Made by a program: the position numbers and the translations under genes. The notes under the pieces are model-generated. The model searched no databases. It was not told the origin of the DNA and worked only from the letters and a program-made list of their open reading frames with translations. Shown piece after piece: positions 1 through 9,362 of a stretch of 64,000 bases of DNA (its first letter is position 1; each line of letters opens with the position of its first letter). This DNA is from Desulfobulbaceae bacterium (GTDB taxonomy: Bacteria > Desulfobacterota > Desulfobulbia > Desulfobulbales > SURF-16): positions 94,182 to 158,181 of the forward strand of contig JAHLLM010000007.1 in assembly GCA_020444175.1 (NCBI GenBank), written 5' to 3'.

Positions 1-148
1 TGCCGTTTGTACCGGCAACATGAATAAACTTCAGATCGCGCTGTGGGTGCTCCACTCCATCCAGAAAACGGGCCATTGAGTCAAGGCCGAGCTTTATTTT
101 AAAAAACTGCAACTGGTCAAGAAAGGACCAGGCTTCATCAAAATCCAT
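1..148 (-). CDS. folC: Folylpolyglutamate/dihydrofolate synthase, N-terminal part only
   Basis: This is the first 49 codons of a gene that runs off the left edge of the window. The reading starts MDFDEAW and ends in the phosphate-loop region IHVAGTNG, which in FolC continues as GTNGKGST. The preceding segment, with a leucine/glycine-rich stretch and a (H/N)PQ..LKFIHVAG pattern, is typical of the FolC N-terminus. FolC adds glutamates to folates in the cytoplasm, using ATP. The start is the ATG at 148. The 3' part is missing because of the window boundary, not because the gene is broken. Family assignment is by motif only. Confidence 0.8.
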   Translation of the reverse strand, partial: MDFDEAWSFLDQLQFFKIKLGLDSMARFLDGVEHPQRDLKFIHVAGTNG

Positions 149-221
149 GGAACGTTCCGTTTTTACTTATTGATTACAGGTTATTCACGACATAGCCCCT
201 TGATATGAAATCATTCACTCG

Positions 222-348
222 TGTCCGGTTAAGAAATTGCAGTAAGAAATGTGACTTTCCTGTGGTATATTGTCCCTCGTTCCCACGGAGACCATGGGAA
301 CCAGAAGTTTAAACTCCTGAGATACTGCTGCAAAATTCTAACCGGACA
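222..348. repeat. MITE-like element with terminal inverted repeats
   Basis: The left end reads TGTCCGGTTA (222-231). The right end reads TAACCGGACA (339-348), its exact reverse complement. Similarity continues inward, so about 18 of the outer 23 bases match. The 127-bp interior has no ORF, and its centre is the palindrome at 279-301. No target-site duplication is visible. The size, the coding-free interior and the inverted ends fit a non-autonomous transposable element, but no second copy is present in the window to prove mobility. Confidence 0.55.
279..301. repeat. Short palindrome inside the MITE-like element
   Basis: GTTCCCA at 279-285 pairs with TGGGAAC at 295-301 around a 9-nt loop. Palindromes with a TCGTTCCCA...TGGGAAC core recall REP-type elements of deltaproteobacteria; that comparison is from memory. 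Confidence 0.45.
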
Positions 349-550
349 TTGCTGGAAATCATTGGCATAGGGCTACGTAACATCCACATTTTTTTTCCCA
401 GGCAAAATGGTGCCCGCTTGATTGAACACATTTTGCATTTCCAGGGAAAGGCAATGGCGTATTACATGTATTTCAGGTAATTATCAATACCCTTTTGATT
501 TGGCAAGGCTTGGCAATATCGATCTTGAAAAATTAAGTACATTCTGTTTG

Positions 551-2818
551 TTACGCCAATTCAAGTTTGGCATAGTCAAGGCGTAAAGTTTTAAGTCCAT
601 GGCGCGGAAAAAAAACATCAACCGTCTTTTCATCCTTAATTTTTTTTACCTGCCCACTTCCGAAAAAACTATGTTTGACCGCTGCACCCAGTTCAAGTGA
701 CTCCGTGGAGCTAATTTTTGCACCAGCAGACTTGCGGGGCTTATTATCGTGTTCAGTTGAGGAGGGTTGCTGTAAAACAGCCCTTTGTCCAGAGTATGTG
801 GTGCTTCCATATACACCACCGTATCCGCCACCACGGGACTGGATAAGTCCCTGGGGCAATTGCGCCAGAAATGGGGAAAGAGTCGAATAATGGCGGGATC
901 TGTCAGGGGCGATTGTCTCCCGCGGGTAAGTGAGATACAGTCGAGCCTTTGCCCGCGTTGCCGCAACATAAAGAAGACGCCTTTCCTCTTCAAGCTGCTC
1001 CGGAAAAATATTTGAATGGGATGAGGGGAATTTCCCGTCTGCCAGGTGAATAACAAAAACCGTATCCCATTCAAGCCCCTTTGCCGAGTGTACCGTTGAC
1101 AGGACAAGGGTATCCCTGTCTGACTTATCCAGTACATCAATGGACGATTCCGGTGGATCAAGTGCCGTATCATCCAGAAAGCCCTGTAAATCCTTGTAAT
1201 CTGCAATAATGGCCTTCAGCTGTTCAAGGTCGCGGCTGCGGCTGGGATAGTCATCGGCGTAGAGTCTTTCAAAAACAGGCTCATAATATTGCATAACCCT
1301 TTCAAACTTGGCAAGCGGAGTGGATTTTTTGACCATATCGTCAAACATGGCAACAAGTTCCTGAAAATTGTCTCTCCAGGCCGGAGCAGGCTTAAATTTC
1401 TTCAAGGCGGTAAGGACGTCAGACTCCTGTCGAAGCGTGCCGACAATCTTCTGCGCTGTTTTGGGTCCCACCTTTGGCAGCTGCAGAAGGACTCTGTTCC
1501 AGGAAAGGCTGTCACCTTCGTTTGACGCCAGTCTCAAATAGGAAAGAACGTCTTTGATATGTGCCGTTTCCGTCAGTTTCAGGCCGCCTCTCTTTTCAAA
1601 ATGTATCTGGCTGTTGGTCAACTCCAGTTCGAGTTTGTAGGAATGAAATCCGGACCTGAAAAGCACGGCCATTTCATGGTAGGGAGTTCCCTGTTCATGG
1701 CGCTGCATGATCATCTTCGTTACATAGCGAGCCTGTTCTCCCTCATCTCGAGCACCATAGAGCAGGGGCCGCTCTCCTCCGGAAATGCTGCTGAAAAGCT
1801 TCTTGGTATACCTTTCCTCTGCCTGGGCAATAATGGCGTTGGTCGCCTCAAGAATTTCCTGGCTGCTGCGATAATTCTGCTCAAGTCTGACTATTTTGGT
1901 TCCGGGATATATATCAGGAAAATCCATAATGTTTCTGAAATCCGCTCCACGAAAACTGTATATGGATTGGCAATCGTCGCCCACCACCATGACATTTTTA
2001 TGATCCGAGGCTATCAGCTTGATGATTGCAGCCTGGATATGGTTCGTATCTTGATACTCATCAACCATAATGTAGCGAAAACGCTCAGAAACTTCCCTCC
2101 TCACCTGCTCGTTTTCCGCCAGAACAGTGTGAAAGTGGACAAGAAGATCATCATAATCCATCAACCCGTGGTCCCGTTTGAACTGGATATAGTGATCCCG
2201 TATTTTTTTCAGATCATCGATGTATTCAACTAAATGGAAATACTGGCTGGAGATGAGTTCATCAAATGGGATGGATTTGTTTACTGATCCACTGATAATA
2301 TTTACGATCACCCTTTTGGATGGAAAACGTTTTCCTTTCCCGCTTAATCCAAGAGAAGACTTGAGGAGATTTATGATTCCTTCGGCATCAGCTCTGTCAA
2401 GGATAGTAAAATTAGAGGCAAAGCCGACATAATGCGCGTATTTTCTCAAAAGAAAATTGGCAACAGAATGAAATGTCCCACCAGTAACCCTTTGGCATGA
2501 ATCACCAAGAAGACTTGCAGCCCGGCCTATCATCTCATGGGCTGCCTTACGGGTAAAGGTTAGAAGTAAAATGCTGTCAGGGGAAATATCATTCTCCACA
2601 AGATGAACGAGCCTGCAGACCAGTGTCCGCGTTTTCCCGCTTCCCGCTCCGGCAATGACAAGCACTGGACCGTCAATGGTATCGACAGCCTCACGCTGAG
2701 AGCTGTTCAACTGGTCCAGGTAGGTTGATTTCATCTCCCTATTCTGTATTTTTTTTTCACTATCATCTTGAAATGTTCCACTGCTTTTTGTTAAAGGAAA
2801 GAGTGTCTGTTGTCGCAT
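551..2818 (-). CDS. UvrD/PcrA/Rep-family superfamily 1A DNA helicase
   Basis: A 755-residue ATP-dependent 3'-5' DNA helicase of the UvrD/PcrA group. Motif I is GAGSGKT at about residues 57-63. Later come the DEYQDTN box (motif II), GDDCQSIYSFRGAD (motif III), the LEQNYRS box (motif IV), STVHSAKGLEWD (motif V) and YVAATRA (motif VI). The C-terminus ends in a small Tudor-like segment (HSFFGSG ... LDYAKLE), as in PcrA/UvrD proteins that contact RNA polymerase. Length is normal for UvrD. The start is uncertain: conserved sequence begins at MKSTYLDQLNSSQREAV, whose ATG is at 2734, while the ATG at 2818 has no clear ribosome site. Likely roles are nucleotide excision or mismatch repair and removal of replication obstacles. 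uvrD versus pcrA cannot be decided from the sequence. Confidence 0.9.
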   Translation of the reverse strand: MRQQTLFPLTKSSGTFQDDSEKKIQNREMKSTYLDQLNSSQREAVDTIDGPVLVIAGAGSGKTRTLVCRLVHLVENDISPDSILLLTFTRKAAHEMIGRAASLLGDSCQRVTGGTFHSVANFLLRKYAHYVGFASNFTILDRADAEGIINLLKSSLGLSGKGKRFPSKRVIVNIISGSVNKSIPFDELISSQYFHLVEYIDDLKKIRDHYIQFKRDHGLMDYDDLLVHFHTVLAENEQVRREVSERFRYIMVDEYQDTNHIQAAIIKLIASDHKNVMVVGDDCQSIYSFRGADFRNIMDFPDIYPGTKIVRLEQNYRSSQEILEATNAIIAQAEERYTKKLFSSISGGERPLLYGARDEGEQARYVTKMIMQRHEQGTPYHEMAVLFRSGFHSYKLELELTNSQIHFEKRGGLKLTETAHIKDVLSYLRLASNEGDSLSWNRVLLQLPKVGPKTAQKIVGTLRQESDVLTALKKFKPAPAWRDNFQELVAMFDDMVKKSTPLAKFERVMQYYEPVFERLYADDYPSRSRDLEQLKAIIADYKDLQGFLDDTALDPPESSIDVLDKSDRDTLVLSTVHSAKGLEWDTVFVIHLADGKFPSSHSNIFPEQLEEERRLLYVAATRAKARLYLTYPRETIAPDRSRHYSTLSPFLAQLPQGLIQSRGGGYGGVYGSTTYSGQRAVLQQPSSTEHDNKPRKSAGAKISSTESLELGAAVKHSFFGSGQVKKIKDEKTVDVFFPRHGLKTLRLDYAKLELA

Positions 2819-2842
2819 GATAAATTGCTTTATTTTTTTGGT

Positions 2843-2871
2843 TTGACCTGAAGTTTTAAAAAAAGTAATAT
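2843..2871 (+). promoter_or_regulatory. Sigma70-type promoter for the 130-aa hypothetical gene
   Basis: A -35 box TTGACC (2843-2848), a 17-bp spacer and a -10 box TAATAT (2866-2871) lie in AT-rich DNA 59 bp before the ATG at 2930. Spacing is optimal, each hexamer differs from consensus by one base, and the region is divergent from the helicase gene. Confidence 0.6.
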
Positions 2872-2929
2872 CTTTTTTTATAAATAATATTAGAATGCTA
2901 CGTATATTCCCCTAGACGAGGTTGAAACA

Positions 2930-3322
2930 ATGGATGAAATAAGTAAGATTTTTACGGAAGACGTTCTCACAGAGCTTTTCCCGTCCGACCGGGCCGACAA
3001 TTTCTTTGATGCTCTTTTTGGTGATGCATCTGAAGGAGCTTATGATATAATCTTAAAATATAACACGTATGTTCCGGAAGAAAAAGAGCTGCATTTTGAA
3101 CTTCATCTTATCCAACGCCCGGGAAAATGTCTTGCCTGCAATCTGACCTATGGTCTGCCCGAAGTTTTCTCCCGCCATCCCATTATCAATATTAAAGGGC
3201 TGGTAGGGGAAATCGACAAAAAACTTGACGGAAAAATGTCGTGTCTTGATGGGAAATTGAAAAGTACCCGTTCTGTTTCCAGTGCACTTCATATAATTCC
3301 ACTGGTCGTGAAAGTGCAGTAA
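2930..3322 (+). CDS. Conserved hypothetical protein, 130 aa
   Basis: A small, probably cytoplasmic protein with no signal peptide or membrane segment. An acidic N-terminal half (LTELFPSDRADNFFDALFGD, residues about 14-33) precedes a central part with a CLAC pair, the phrase LTYGLPEVFSRHP and a lysine-rich tail. The coherent, low-complexity-free sequence and the GAGGT ribosome site 8 nt before ATG support a real gene, as does the strong promoter upstream. It ends 15 bp from the convergent PHP-phosphatase stop. I do not recognise a characterised family and assign no function. The two cysteines (CLAC) are too few to call a metal site. Confidence 0.75.
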   Translation: MDEISKIFTEDVLTELFPSDRADNFFDALFGDASEGAYDIILKYNTYVPEEKELHFELHLIQRPGKCLACNLTYGLPEVFSRHPIINIKGLVGEIDKKLDGKMSCLDGKLKSTRSVSSALHIIPLVVKVQ

Positions 3323-3337
3323 TTTTTCAACAGACAA

Positions 3338-4120
3338 CTATACAAGTTCAGAAACAAATCCGGGCAACCTGTTAAAATAGCGCCCCACCTGCTCAGGATG
3401 ATGTGCATCAGCCCCGGCAACCAGGCGTACTCCTTTTTCGAGAGCTTCTTTTACAATGACTTTTTCCGGATACGGTTCATCCCGGTGAACATACCCACTG
3501 GTGTTGATTTCAAGGGCAATATTTTTATCAGCCATTTTTTGCAGGATAGACGTTATTAGCATTCGGTCTTCAGCGGAAAAGGTGATACCCGGATAATGAC
3601 GCAGAACCGCATCAAGGTGACATAATACATCCACAGGCAGACAATCCATCGCGCCAAGCAATCCACTGAAATATGCCGTAACCACCTTCCTTATTCCGAT
3701 TTGTGCCATCAAGTCGAGATTGCTCTGCCGGCGGCTCACCATGTTAACATGATCTTCCGTGGTTTTCAGATAATGAAAGGAAAGGGCTACCCGATGCCAT
3801 TGATACTGTTTTAGAAATTCACGCGTTTCGTCAATTCGCTCAGGATTAAGCCCCACCTCAACCCCTGCTTTGACCTCGATTTCATCCTGATACTTTGCCC
3901 GCAGTCGGGCAGCTTCATTATGATAATAGGAAAAATCGTCTGCGGAAAGCCAGGTTCTTTCAAAATAAGAAATTCCTGTTTCAAAATGCTCAAGAAAAAT
4001 GATCCTGCGCAGCTTTTTATTCATTGCCGCAACAACGTAATCCTCCATTTCTCCGGTGGCATGCTTGCAGAGGCGGCTATGGACATGACCGTCACAGGTT
4101 ATATCAATGATGGAAGACAT
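3338..4120 (-). CDS. PHP-domain phosphoesterase, histidinol-phosphatase-like
   Basis: A 260-aa PHP-fold metal-dependent phosphatase. Visible metal ligands are DGHVHSRLCKHA near the N-terminus (HxH), GVEVGL (Glu), ALSFHYL (His) and GADAHHPEQVG (DxH) at the C-terminus, the usual order in the HisK/HisJ-type histidinol-phosphatase family. That family hydrolyses L-histidinol phosphate in histidine synthesis, but many PHP homologues act on other phosphates, and no his genes are nearby, so the substrate is open. It is the last gene of the long minus-strand run, starting 18 bp after ftsK. A weak AAGAG ribosome site precedes the ATG. Confidence 0.75.
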   Translation of the reverse strand: MSSIIDITCDGHVHSRLCKHATGEMEDYVVAAMNKKLRRIIFLEHFETGISYFERTWLSADDFSYYHNEAARLRAKYQDEIEVKAGVEVGLNPERIDETREFLKQYQWHRVALSFHYLKTTEDHVNMVSRRQSNLDLMAQIGIRKVVTAYFSGLLGAMDCLPVDVLCHLDAVLRHYPGITFSAEDRMLITSILQKMADKNIALEINTSGYVHRDEPYPEKVIVKEALEKGVRLVAGADAHHPEQVGRYFNRLPGFVSELV

Positions 4121-4138
4121 CGTAATTACTCTTAAGGG

Positions 4139-6283
4139 CTAATAATCTTTTCTAACCAGAACTTCTCTCGGTTTGGCCCCGTCTGCCGGTCCGATAATGC
4201 CCTCTTTCTCCATGGTTTCAATCATGCGCGCCGCCCTGTTGTAGCCAACACGCAACCTCCTCTGCACCATGGATATCGAAGCCTGACCGGATTCACAGAC
4301 AATGGCCACAGCCTCGTCATATTTTTCATCATACTCTTCATCAGAGCCGCTTGCAGTGCTTTCCTCATCTTTTTCCACACTCTCAATAACTGACTCATCG
4401 TAGCGGGCGCTTCCCTGTTCTTTAAGAAACTGGACAATACGCTCTGACTCCTGCTCAGATATATATGCTCCATGGATACGCTGCAATCTGGCAGTGCCGG
4501 GCGGCAGAAAAAGCATATCACCGGCACCGAGGAGATGTTCAGCACCACTTGTATCAAGAATTGTCCTGGAATCAATCTTTGAGGAAACCTTGAATGACAT
4601 TCTGGTAGGGAAATTTGCTTTGATCAGGCCGGTTAGGACATCAACGGATGGTCGCTGGGTGGCAAGAATAAGATGCATGCCGGCCGCGCGAGCCATCTGA
4701 GCCAGTCGGGCCACGGCATTTTCCACTTCATTGGAGGAAACCATCATAAGATCGGCAAGCTCATCTATGATAATAACAATATAGGGTAGTTTTTCATCCG
4801 CTGCTTCATTGTAGCTTGTGAAACTTTTGACCCTCAGTTCCTCCATAAGGGCGTAACGCCGCTCCATCTCCCTCACCGCCCATTGCAGAGCCCGGCTGGC
4901 CATTTTAGGATCAACGACAACCGGATGAAGAAGATGGGGGATAGCCTCATAGGTGGAGAGTTCGATTCTTTTCGGGTCCACCATTAGAAGACGAACCTCA
5001 TCAGGTGTTGCCTTCATTAAAATGCTGCAGATAATGCCATTGATAGCAACACTCTTTCCGGCCCCTGTGGCACCGGCTATAAGGAGATGGGGCATCCGGG
5101 CAAGATCGGCACAAACAGGGTGCCCGACAACATCCATACCCAGGCCGATTGTCAGCCTTGATTTGGCTTTTTTGAAACCCTCTGTTCCAAGAATTTCTCG
5201 GATAAAAACAGTTTTCCGTTTTGGATTCGGTATTTCTATGCCCAGAGCGGCTTTTCCAGGTATTGAACCGATAATTCGTACACTTTCCGCCTGCAGGCCA
5301 AGGGCCAGATCATCTGCCAGGGAAACAATTTTATTTATCTTCACCCCGGGAGCAGGGGCATATTCATAAGTTGTGATAACAGGGCCCGGAGAAATACCAG
5401 TGACTTTGCCCTGGACACCGAAATCAACCAGTTTTTCTTCGAGTTTTCTACTGACTTCCAGATAAAGATCTCTGTCAATGCTGAGTTCTTCATCATCGGG
5501 CTTATCAAGCAGTGAAATTCCGGGTAATTGATAATTACCGCCTGAAACGGGAAGAGGCTGGAAATCTTCGCTCTCAAGGTCAATTTTCAAACGAACCGGC
5601 TCATTCAGACGTGGCAGGGTCTGGGCAACATCGCCTTCAGCCCCGGAAGAAGAGGGTGTTTTTTTCTCGGCAACAGATGTTTGCCCGTTTTTTACGCCAC
5701 TTTTCTTTTTTCTCTCCTGGTATTTCTTGCCAAGCTGACTGCAGGTTTTCAAGACTGTTTTCCCAGTGAAAAAAGGAGAAAAACGAACAGCTGCCATGAG
5801 AGAAAGGAGAAAAAGAGTGAGAAAGAAAAGAACAGCACCAGGACCTCCAAAATAATTACTGGTAAATCCAAAAAGCAGTTTTCCCAGATAACCCGACAAA
5901 AGGAACTGACGTTCGGAAAATGGCAAGGAGTGCCATCCTGTTGCTCCGAGAAGCGCTGAGCTTGCCATGAGTATACCTGTGCAGCCGAAAACGACCAAAG
6001 GCAGACGGGGAAAGGAAAATTGAGCAAAAAAAACAGATGTTCCAAAAAAGAAACAAAGAAGAGGCAGCCAGTAAGAGCTGAGTCCCAGAAAACTCATAAG
6101 CATTGCCGCTAGAAAATTGCCAACAGCGCCACCCCAGTTTGACCCGCCGCCTGGAGCGGAAGAATCAATCGGGGGCGTAAAACTTATAAGGCAGAGGAGC
6201 AGGAAGATACCCAGGACAATGGCTATAATCCCTATAACTTCCTGATTTCTGGTTGGATGGAAAGTTTGTTTCTTGGTAGCCAT
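4139..6283 (-). CDS. ftsK: DNA translocase FtsK/SpoIIIE
   Basis: A 714-aa membrane-anchored ATPase that pumps chromosomal DNA at the division septum and aligns dif sites for XerCD. Four hydrophobic segments lie in the first ~165 residues (about 17-37, 55-80, 92-113, 140-165). A short charged linker follows (about 180-230), then the alpha/beta motor, with Walker A GATGAGKS at 404-411 and Walker B IIIDELADLMM near 500. The C-terminal ~70 residues form the winged-helix gamma domain (ASISMVQRRLRVGYNRAARMIE), which reads KOPS/FRS polarity sequences. The linker is short compared with E. coli FtsK, as in many deltaproteobacteria. The gene lies between nusB and the PHP phosphatase. Confidence 0.95.
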   Translation of the reverse strand: MATKKQTFHPTRNQEVIGIIAIVLGIFLLLCLISFTPPIDSSAPGGGSNWGGAVGNFLAAMLMSFLGLSSYWLPLLCFFFGTSVFFAQFSFPRLPLVVFGCTGILMASSALLGATGWHSLPFSERQFLLSGYLGKLLFGFTSNYFGGPGAVLFFLTLFLLSLMAAVRFSPFFTGKTVLKTCSQLGKKYQERKKKSGVKNGQTSVAEKKTPSSSGAEGDVAQTLPRLNEPVRLKIDLESEDFQPLPVSGGNYQLPGISLLDKPDDEELSIDRDLYLEVSRKLEEKLVDFGVQGKVTGISPGPVITTYEYAPAPGVKINKIVSLADDLALGLQAESVRIIGSIPGKAALGIEIPNPKRKTVFIREILGTEGFKKAKSRLTIGLGMDVVGHPVCADLARMPHLLIAGATGAGKSVAINGIICSILMKATPDEVRLLMVDPKRIELSTYEAIPHLLHPVVVDPKMASRALQWAVREMERRYALMEELRVKSFTSYNEAADEKLPYIVIIIDELADLMMVSSNEVENAVARLAQMARAAGMHLILATQRPSVDVLTGLIKANFPTRMSFKVSSKIDSRTILDTSGAEHLLGAGDMLFLPPGTARLQRIHGAYISEQESERIVQFLKEQGSARYDESVIESVEKDEESTASGSDEEYDEKYDEAVAIVCESGQASISMVQRRLRVGYNRAARMIETMEKEGIIGPADGAKPREVLVRKDY

Positions 6284-6326
6284 GTATCAGGATGAAACCC
6301 AAAAAAAACGAAGAAGAATTGTATCC

Positions 6327-6755
6327 TTAATTGGACTCTACAGTTACTTTTTCATTTCTGACACGACGACAGATTGAGTCCAGAATACCGTTTATGAATG
6401 ACGCTGCATCGTCGGTGCTGAAACGCTTTGCAATCTCAATGACCTCATTCAGGACGACAGATACCGGAATATCCTGCTTATGCACAAGTTCAAAGGCCGC
6501 GATACGCAAAAGATTCCTGTCAATGACAGCCATACGGCTGAGTCGCCAGTTCTTTGCATGATCTTCTATCAGACTGTTAATTGAGTCCCAGTTGGCCTGG
6601 ATACCCGACACAAGTTCCTTAGCATAAGGAGCTGCCTTTTTACTCACCTCAAAATGCTCACGCATACTGTCAATGTCAAGGGCGTCTTCTCCGCGCTGAT
6701 CGACCTGATAAAGGTATTGCAGGGCGAGCTCCCTGGATTTACGACGGACACTCAT
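6327..6755 (-). CDS. nusB: Transcription antitermination factor NusB
   Basis: A 142-aa all-helical RNA-binding protein. The opening RRKSRELALQYLYQVD and the later DRNLLRIAAFEL and VVLNEVIEIAKRFS stretches are signatures of NusB. With NusE/S10 it binds boxA RNA and supports antitermination of rRNA transcription. Its ATG overlaps the ribH stop by one base (TGATG), so the two are translationally coupled. Placement after ribH is the usual rib-nusB arrangement. Confidence 0.95.
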   Translation of the reverse strand: MSVRRKSRELALQYLYQVDQRGEDALDIDSMREHFEVSKKAAPYAKELVSGIQANWDSINSLIEDHAKNWRLSRMAVIDRNLLRIAAFELVHKQDIPVSVVLNEVIEIAKRFSTDDAASFINGILDSICRRVRNEKVTVESN

Positions 6756-7219
6756 CAGAATTGCGACAAAAGGTTTACCATCTCAATGGCAGCTACGGCA
6801 CATTCAGAACCTTTATTTCCGGCTTTTGAGCCGGCCCTTTCAATAGCCTGCTCAATTGTGTCAGTTGTCAGAACACCAAAAATAATCGGCACCCCGCTCT
6901 CCATCATAGCCTGTGCTATTCCCTTTGCCGCTTCATTGGCAACAAAATCGAAATGAGGGGTAGCGCCACGAATGACGGCACCAAGGCAGATAACAGCATC
7001 ATAGCGCCCGCTTTTTGCCATTTTCTGGGCAATAAGGGGAATTTCATACGCACCGGGAACGCGGGCCACATCAATGTCATCGTCAGAGGCACCTGAACGA
7101 ATCAGTGTATCAAGCGCACCTTCAAGCAGGCGTTCTGCTATGAATGAATTAAAACGGGCAAGGATAATACCGATTTTTTTTCCTTCCGCCTGTAAATTTC
7201 CTTCAAAAAATTGTGCCAT
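6755..7219 (-). CDS. ribH: 6,7-dimethyl-8-ribityllumazine synthase
   Basis: A 154-aa lumazine synthase that condenses 5-amino-6-ribitylamino-uracil with 3,4-dihydroxy-2-butanone-4-phosphate, the penultimate step of riboflavin synthesis. Diagnostic segments are ILARFNSFI near the N-terminus, [28 protein letters not shown] (with the catalytic His) and [24 protein letters not shown] start the gene at the ATG at 7219. A GGAG ribosome site lies just upstream, and conserved sequence begins right there. The 19-codon extension to 7276 looks non-coding. It forms icosahedral or pentameric assemblies in the cytoplasm. Confidence 0.95.
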   Translation of the reverse strand: MAQFFEGNLQAEGKKIGIILARFNSFIAERLLEGALDTLIRSGASDDDIDVARVPGAYEIPLIAQKMAKSGRYDAVICLGAVIRGATPHFDFVANEAAKGIAQAMMESGVPIIFGVLTTDTIEQAIERAGSKAGNKGSECAVAAIEMVNLLSQF

Positions 7220-7296
7220 TTCGTCTACTCCATTCAAACTCTTATTGTGTGAACGTATCAGCGGCCCCTGACCCAAAGGAGCCTGCCGACCTGTTG

Positions 7297-8517
7297 CTAT
7301 TTGGATTCAGATTCGCTTAATTCAAGCATATGTCCCATTTTGTCTTTCTTGCACTGCAGGTATCCAAGATTTTCAGGCACGGGGTTTGTCTCTATCCTTA
7401 CGCGGTCAACAACCTGGAGACCATATCCTTCGAGCCCGACTATCTTTTTGGGGTTATTGGTCATCAGTTTCATCTTTCTGACCCCAAGGTCACGCAGAAT
7501 CTGCGCTCCTATGCCATAATCACGCAGGTCGGCTTTGAATCCAAGCTCAATATTCGCCTCAACCGTATCCATGCCTTTATCCTGCAGAGCATAGGCTCTG
7601 AGCTTGTTGGCAAGTCCGATGCCACGTCCTTCCTGGTGCATATAAAGGATAACGCCGGCCCCCTCTTTGTCTACCATGCGCATTGCAGACTGTAACTGGG
7701 CACCGCAATCACAGCGCATGGAACCAAAAACATCGCCGGTGAGACATTCCGAATGAACGCGAACCAGCACCTCCTTGTCCGGATCAATCTCTCCCTTGAC
7801 CAGGGCAACATGTTCGAAATCATCGACATCATTGGTGTAGGCAACGGCCTTGAATTCTCCTCCATAGCGAGTCGGCATTTTCGTTTCCGCAGCACGGTGG
7901 ACCAGATTGTCCTTCTGCATCCGGTAGGCAATGAGATCCTCGATGGTAACGATTTTCATATTATGTTTCTTGGAAAACTCTTCAAGATCGGGCATGCGGG
8001 CCATGGTTCCGTCATCTTTCATTATTTCACAAATGACACCTGCCGGGGTAAGTCCTGCCAGACGGGCCAGATCCATCGATCCTTCTGTTTGACCGGTACG
8101 AACAAGAACCCCACCTCGACGGGCACGTAAAGGGAAAATATGTCCGGGGCTTACCAGATCTTCCGGTTTTACATCAGGTGCTACCGCAGCCTGAATGGTA
8201 CGCGCCCTGTCCGCCGCAGAAATACCGGTGGTTACTCCACGCCGTGCTTCAATGCTGACGGTAAAAGCAGTCTCAAAAGGAGATTTATTGTCCTGCACCA
8301 TCATTGGCAGGTTCAATTTTTCCAGGTGATCCGGTGTCAAAGTCAGACAAATCAACCCACGTCCATGGGTTGCCATGAAATTTATCGCTTCAGGGGTAGC
8401 CAACTGCGCAGCCATGCACAGATCGCCCTCATTTTCCCTGTCTTCATCATCAACGAGAATAACCATTTTTCCGTCTCTGATGTCCTTAAGAGCCTCTTCA
8501 ATCTTACTTACAGGCAT
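7297..8517 (-). CDS. ribBA: Bifunctional DHBP synthase / GTP cyclohydrolase II
   Basis: A 406-aa fusion catalysing both entry steps of riboflavin synthesis. The N-terminal RibB half (about 1-200) has [11 protein letters not shown] and the THGRGLICL region, which bind ribulose-5-phosphate and Mg. The C-terminal RibA half (about 205-400) has the zinc site [16 protein letters not shown] and HQEGRGIGL, which opens the GTP imidazole ring. Both halves look intact. I chose the ATG at 8517, with GTGAGG just upstream. A GTG at 8526 (three codons longer, behind GGAG) is also possible. It lies between ribE and ribH. Confidence 0.94.
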   Translation of the reverse strand: MPVSKIEEALKDIRDGKMVILVDDEDRENEGDLCMAAQLATPEAINFMATHGRGLICLTLTPDHLEKLNLPMMVQDNKSPFETAFTVSIEARRGVTTGISAADRARTIQAAVAPDVKPEDLVSPGHIFPLRARRGGVLVRTGQTEGSMDLARLAGLTPAGVICEIMKDDGTMARMPDLEEFSKKHNMKIVTIEDLIAYRMQKDNLVHRAAETKMPTRYGGEFKAVAYTNDVDDFEHVALVKGEIDPDKEVLVRVHSECLTGDVFGSMRCDCGAQLQSAMRMVDKEGAGVILYMHQEGRGIGLANKLRAYALQDKGMDTVEANIELGFKADLRDYGIGAQILRDLGVRKMKLMTNNPKKIVGLEGYGLQVVDRVRIETNPVPENLGYLQCKKDKMGHMLELSESESK

Positions 8518-8676
8518 TTTCCTCACCTACTCCGGCAGAACCGGATATTAATATTAATAAATTTGATATGTTTCGTTCGTTTCGCAGGCCGCCATACCCA
8601 TGGCGACTCTTGATTGTCGGGAACAGTTTCCCAACCTGCATGCTCCAAAAAATCAGAATGCAGAAATACAAACAGA

Positions 8677-9336
8677 TTATTTCAGAAACCCATGCTCTGC
8701 CAAGAAAGCCGGATTTATCTTTGATTCCGACGAAACGGGTTCATGATCTTTAGAGAGCAGTAATTTTTCAACATACTTGCCGATGAGATCAACTTCAATA
8801 TTTACCGTGTCACCCTGTTTTAAAGGTCCAAGCGTTGTCACCATCAGAGTATGGGGAATGATCGATACAGAAAATGAACGTTCATCGCAATGGTTCACTG
8901 TGAGGCTGATACCATTTATTGTGATGGATCCCTTTTCAATGATGTAACGTCCCAGTCCCGTGGGCACGGAAAATGTGAACCGAACAAAATCGCCTTCAGG
9001 CTTTCTCTCAAGGACTTTCGATGTTGCATCTATATGACCGCTGACAATATGCCCGCCAAGTCTGTCACTCAACCGCAAGGCCCTTTCCAGGTTCATCTTC
9101 ATGCCGACAGCAAGTTTGCCGAGATTTGTACGGGACAGACTTTCAGGAGAGACATCAACTTCAAAGCGTCTACCGGATATATTTTTGGCAGTCAGACAGA
9201 CGCCGTTACAGGCTATGGATTCACCTTCTTCAGGGTCGGAAAGCTCAAAATCAGCTTCAACAGCGAACACCATTCCTCCCCCTGAAGGCCTGACAGCAAG
9301 TAATGTTCCCTGTCCCTGGATTAATCCTGTAAACAT
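8677..9336 (-). CDS. ribE: Riboflavin synthase alpha subunit
   Basis: A 219-aa lumazine-binding protein that dismutates two 6,7-dimethyl-8-ribityllumazine molecules into riboflavin. It begins with the invariant MFTGLIQGQG and shows the two tandem barrel repeats of the family: SIACNGVCLT near 40 in the first and SITINGISLTVN in the second, with GGHIVSGHIDA between. Length is typical. It starts 26 bp after ribD, and about 160 bp separate its stop from ribBA. The C-terminal tail (STESKINPAFLAEHGFLK-like) is slightly longer than average. Confidence 0.95.
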   Translation of the reverse strand: MFTGLIQGQGTLLAVRPSGGGMVFAVEADFELSDPEEGESIACNGVCLTAKNISGRRFEVDVSPESLSRTNLGKLAVGMKMNLERALRLSDRLGGHIVSGHIDATSKVLERKPEGDFVRFTFSVPTGLGRYIIEKGSITINGISLTVNHCDERSFSVSIIPHTLMVTTLGPLKQGDTVNIEVDLIGKYVEKLLLSKDHEPVSSESKINPAFLAEHGFLK

Positions 9337-9362
9337 TTTTTTCGTATCCGTATGTAACTAAC

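Larger units (their letters stand above)
149..550. other. 402-bp gene-free stretch between folC and the helicase gene
   Basis: No convincing reading frame. It holds a 127-bp element with terminal inverted repeats (222-348), which contains a smaller GTTCCCA/TGGGAAC palindrome (279-301). A second inverted repeat, GCAAAATG at 402-409 with CATTTTGC at 429-436, lies nearer the helicase stop. The stretch is downstream of the helicase gene and upstream of folC, so it should also hold the folC promoter, which I could not pick out with confidence. Confidence 0.6.

Noticed and set aside
3320..3340. TTTTTCAACAGAC stretch resembling one MITE end
   Set aside because: Only 11 bases match and no partner end is within 200 bp; it overlaps the end of a gene.
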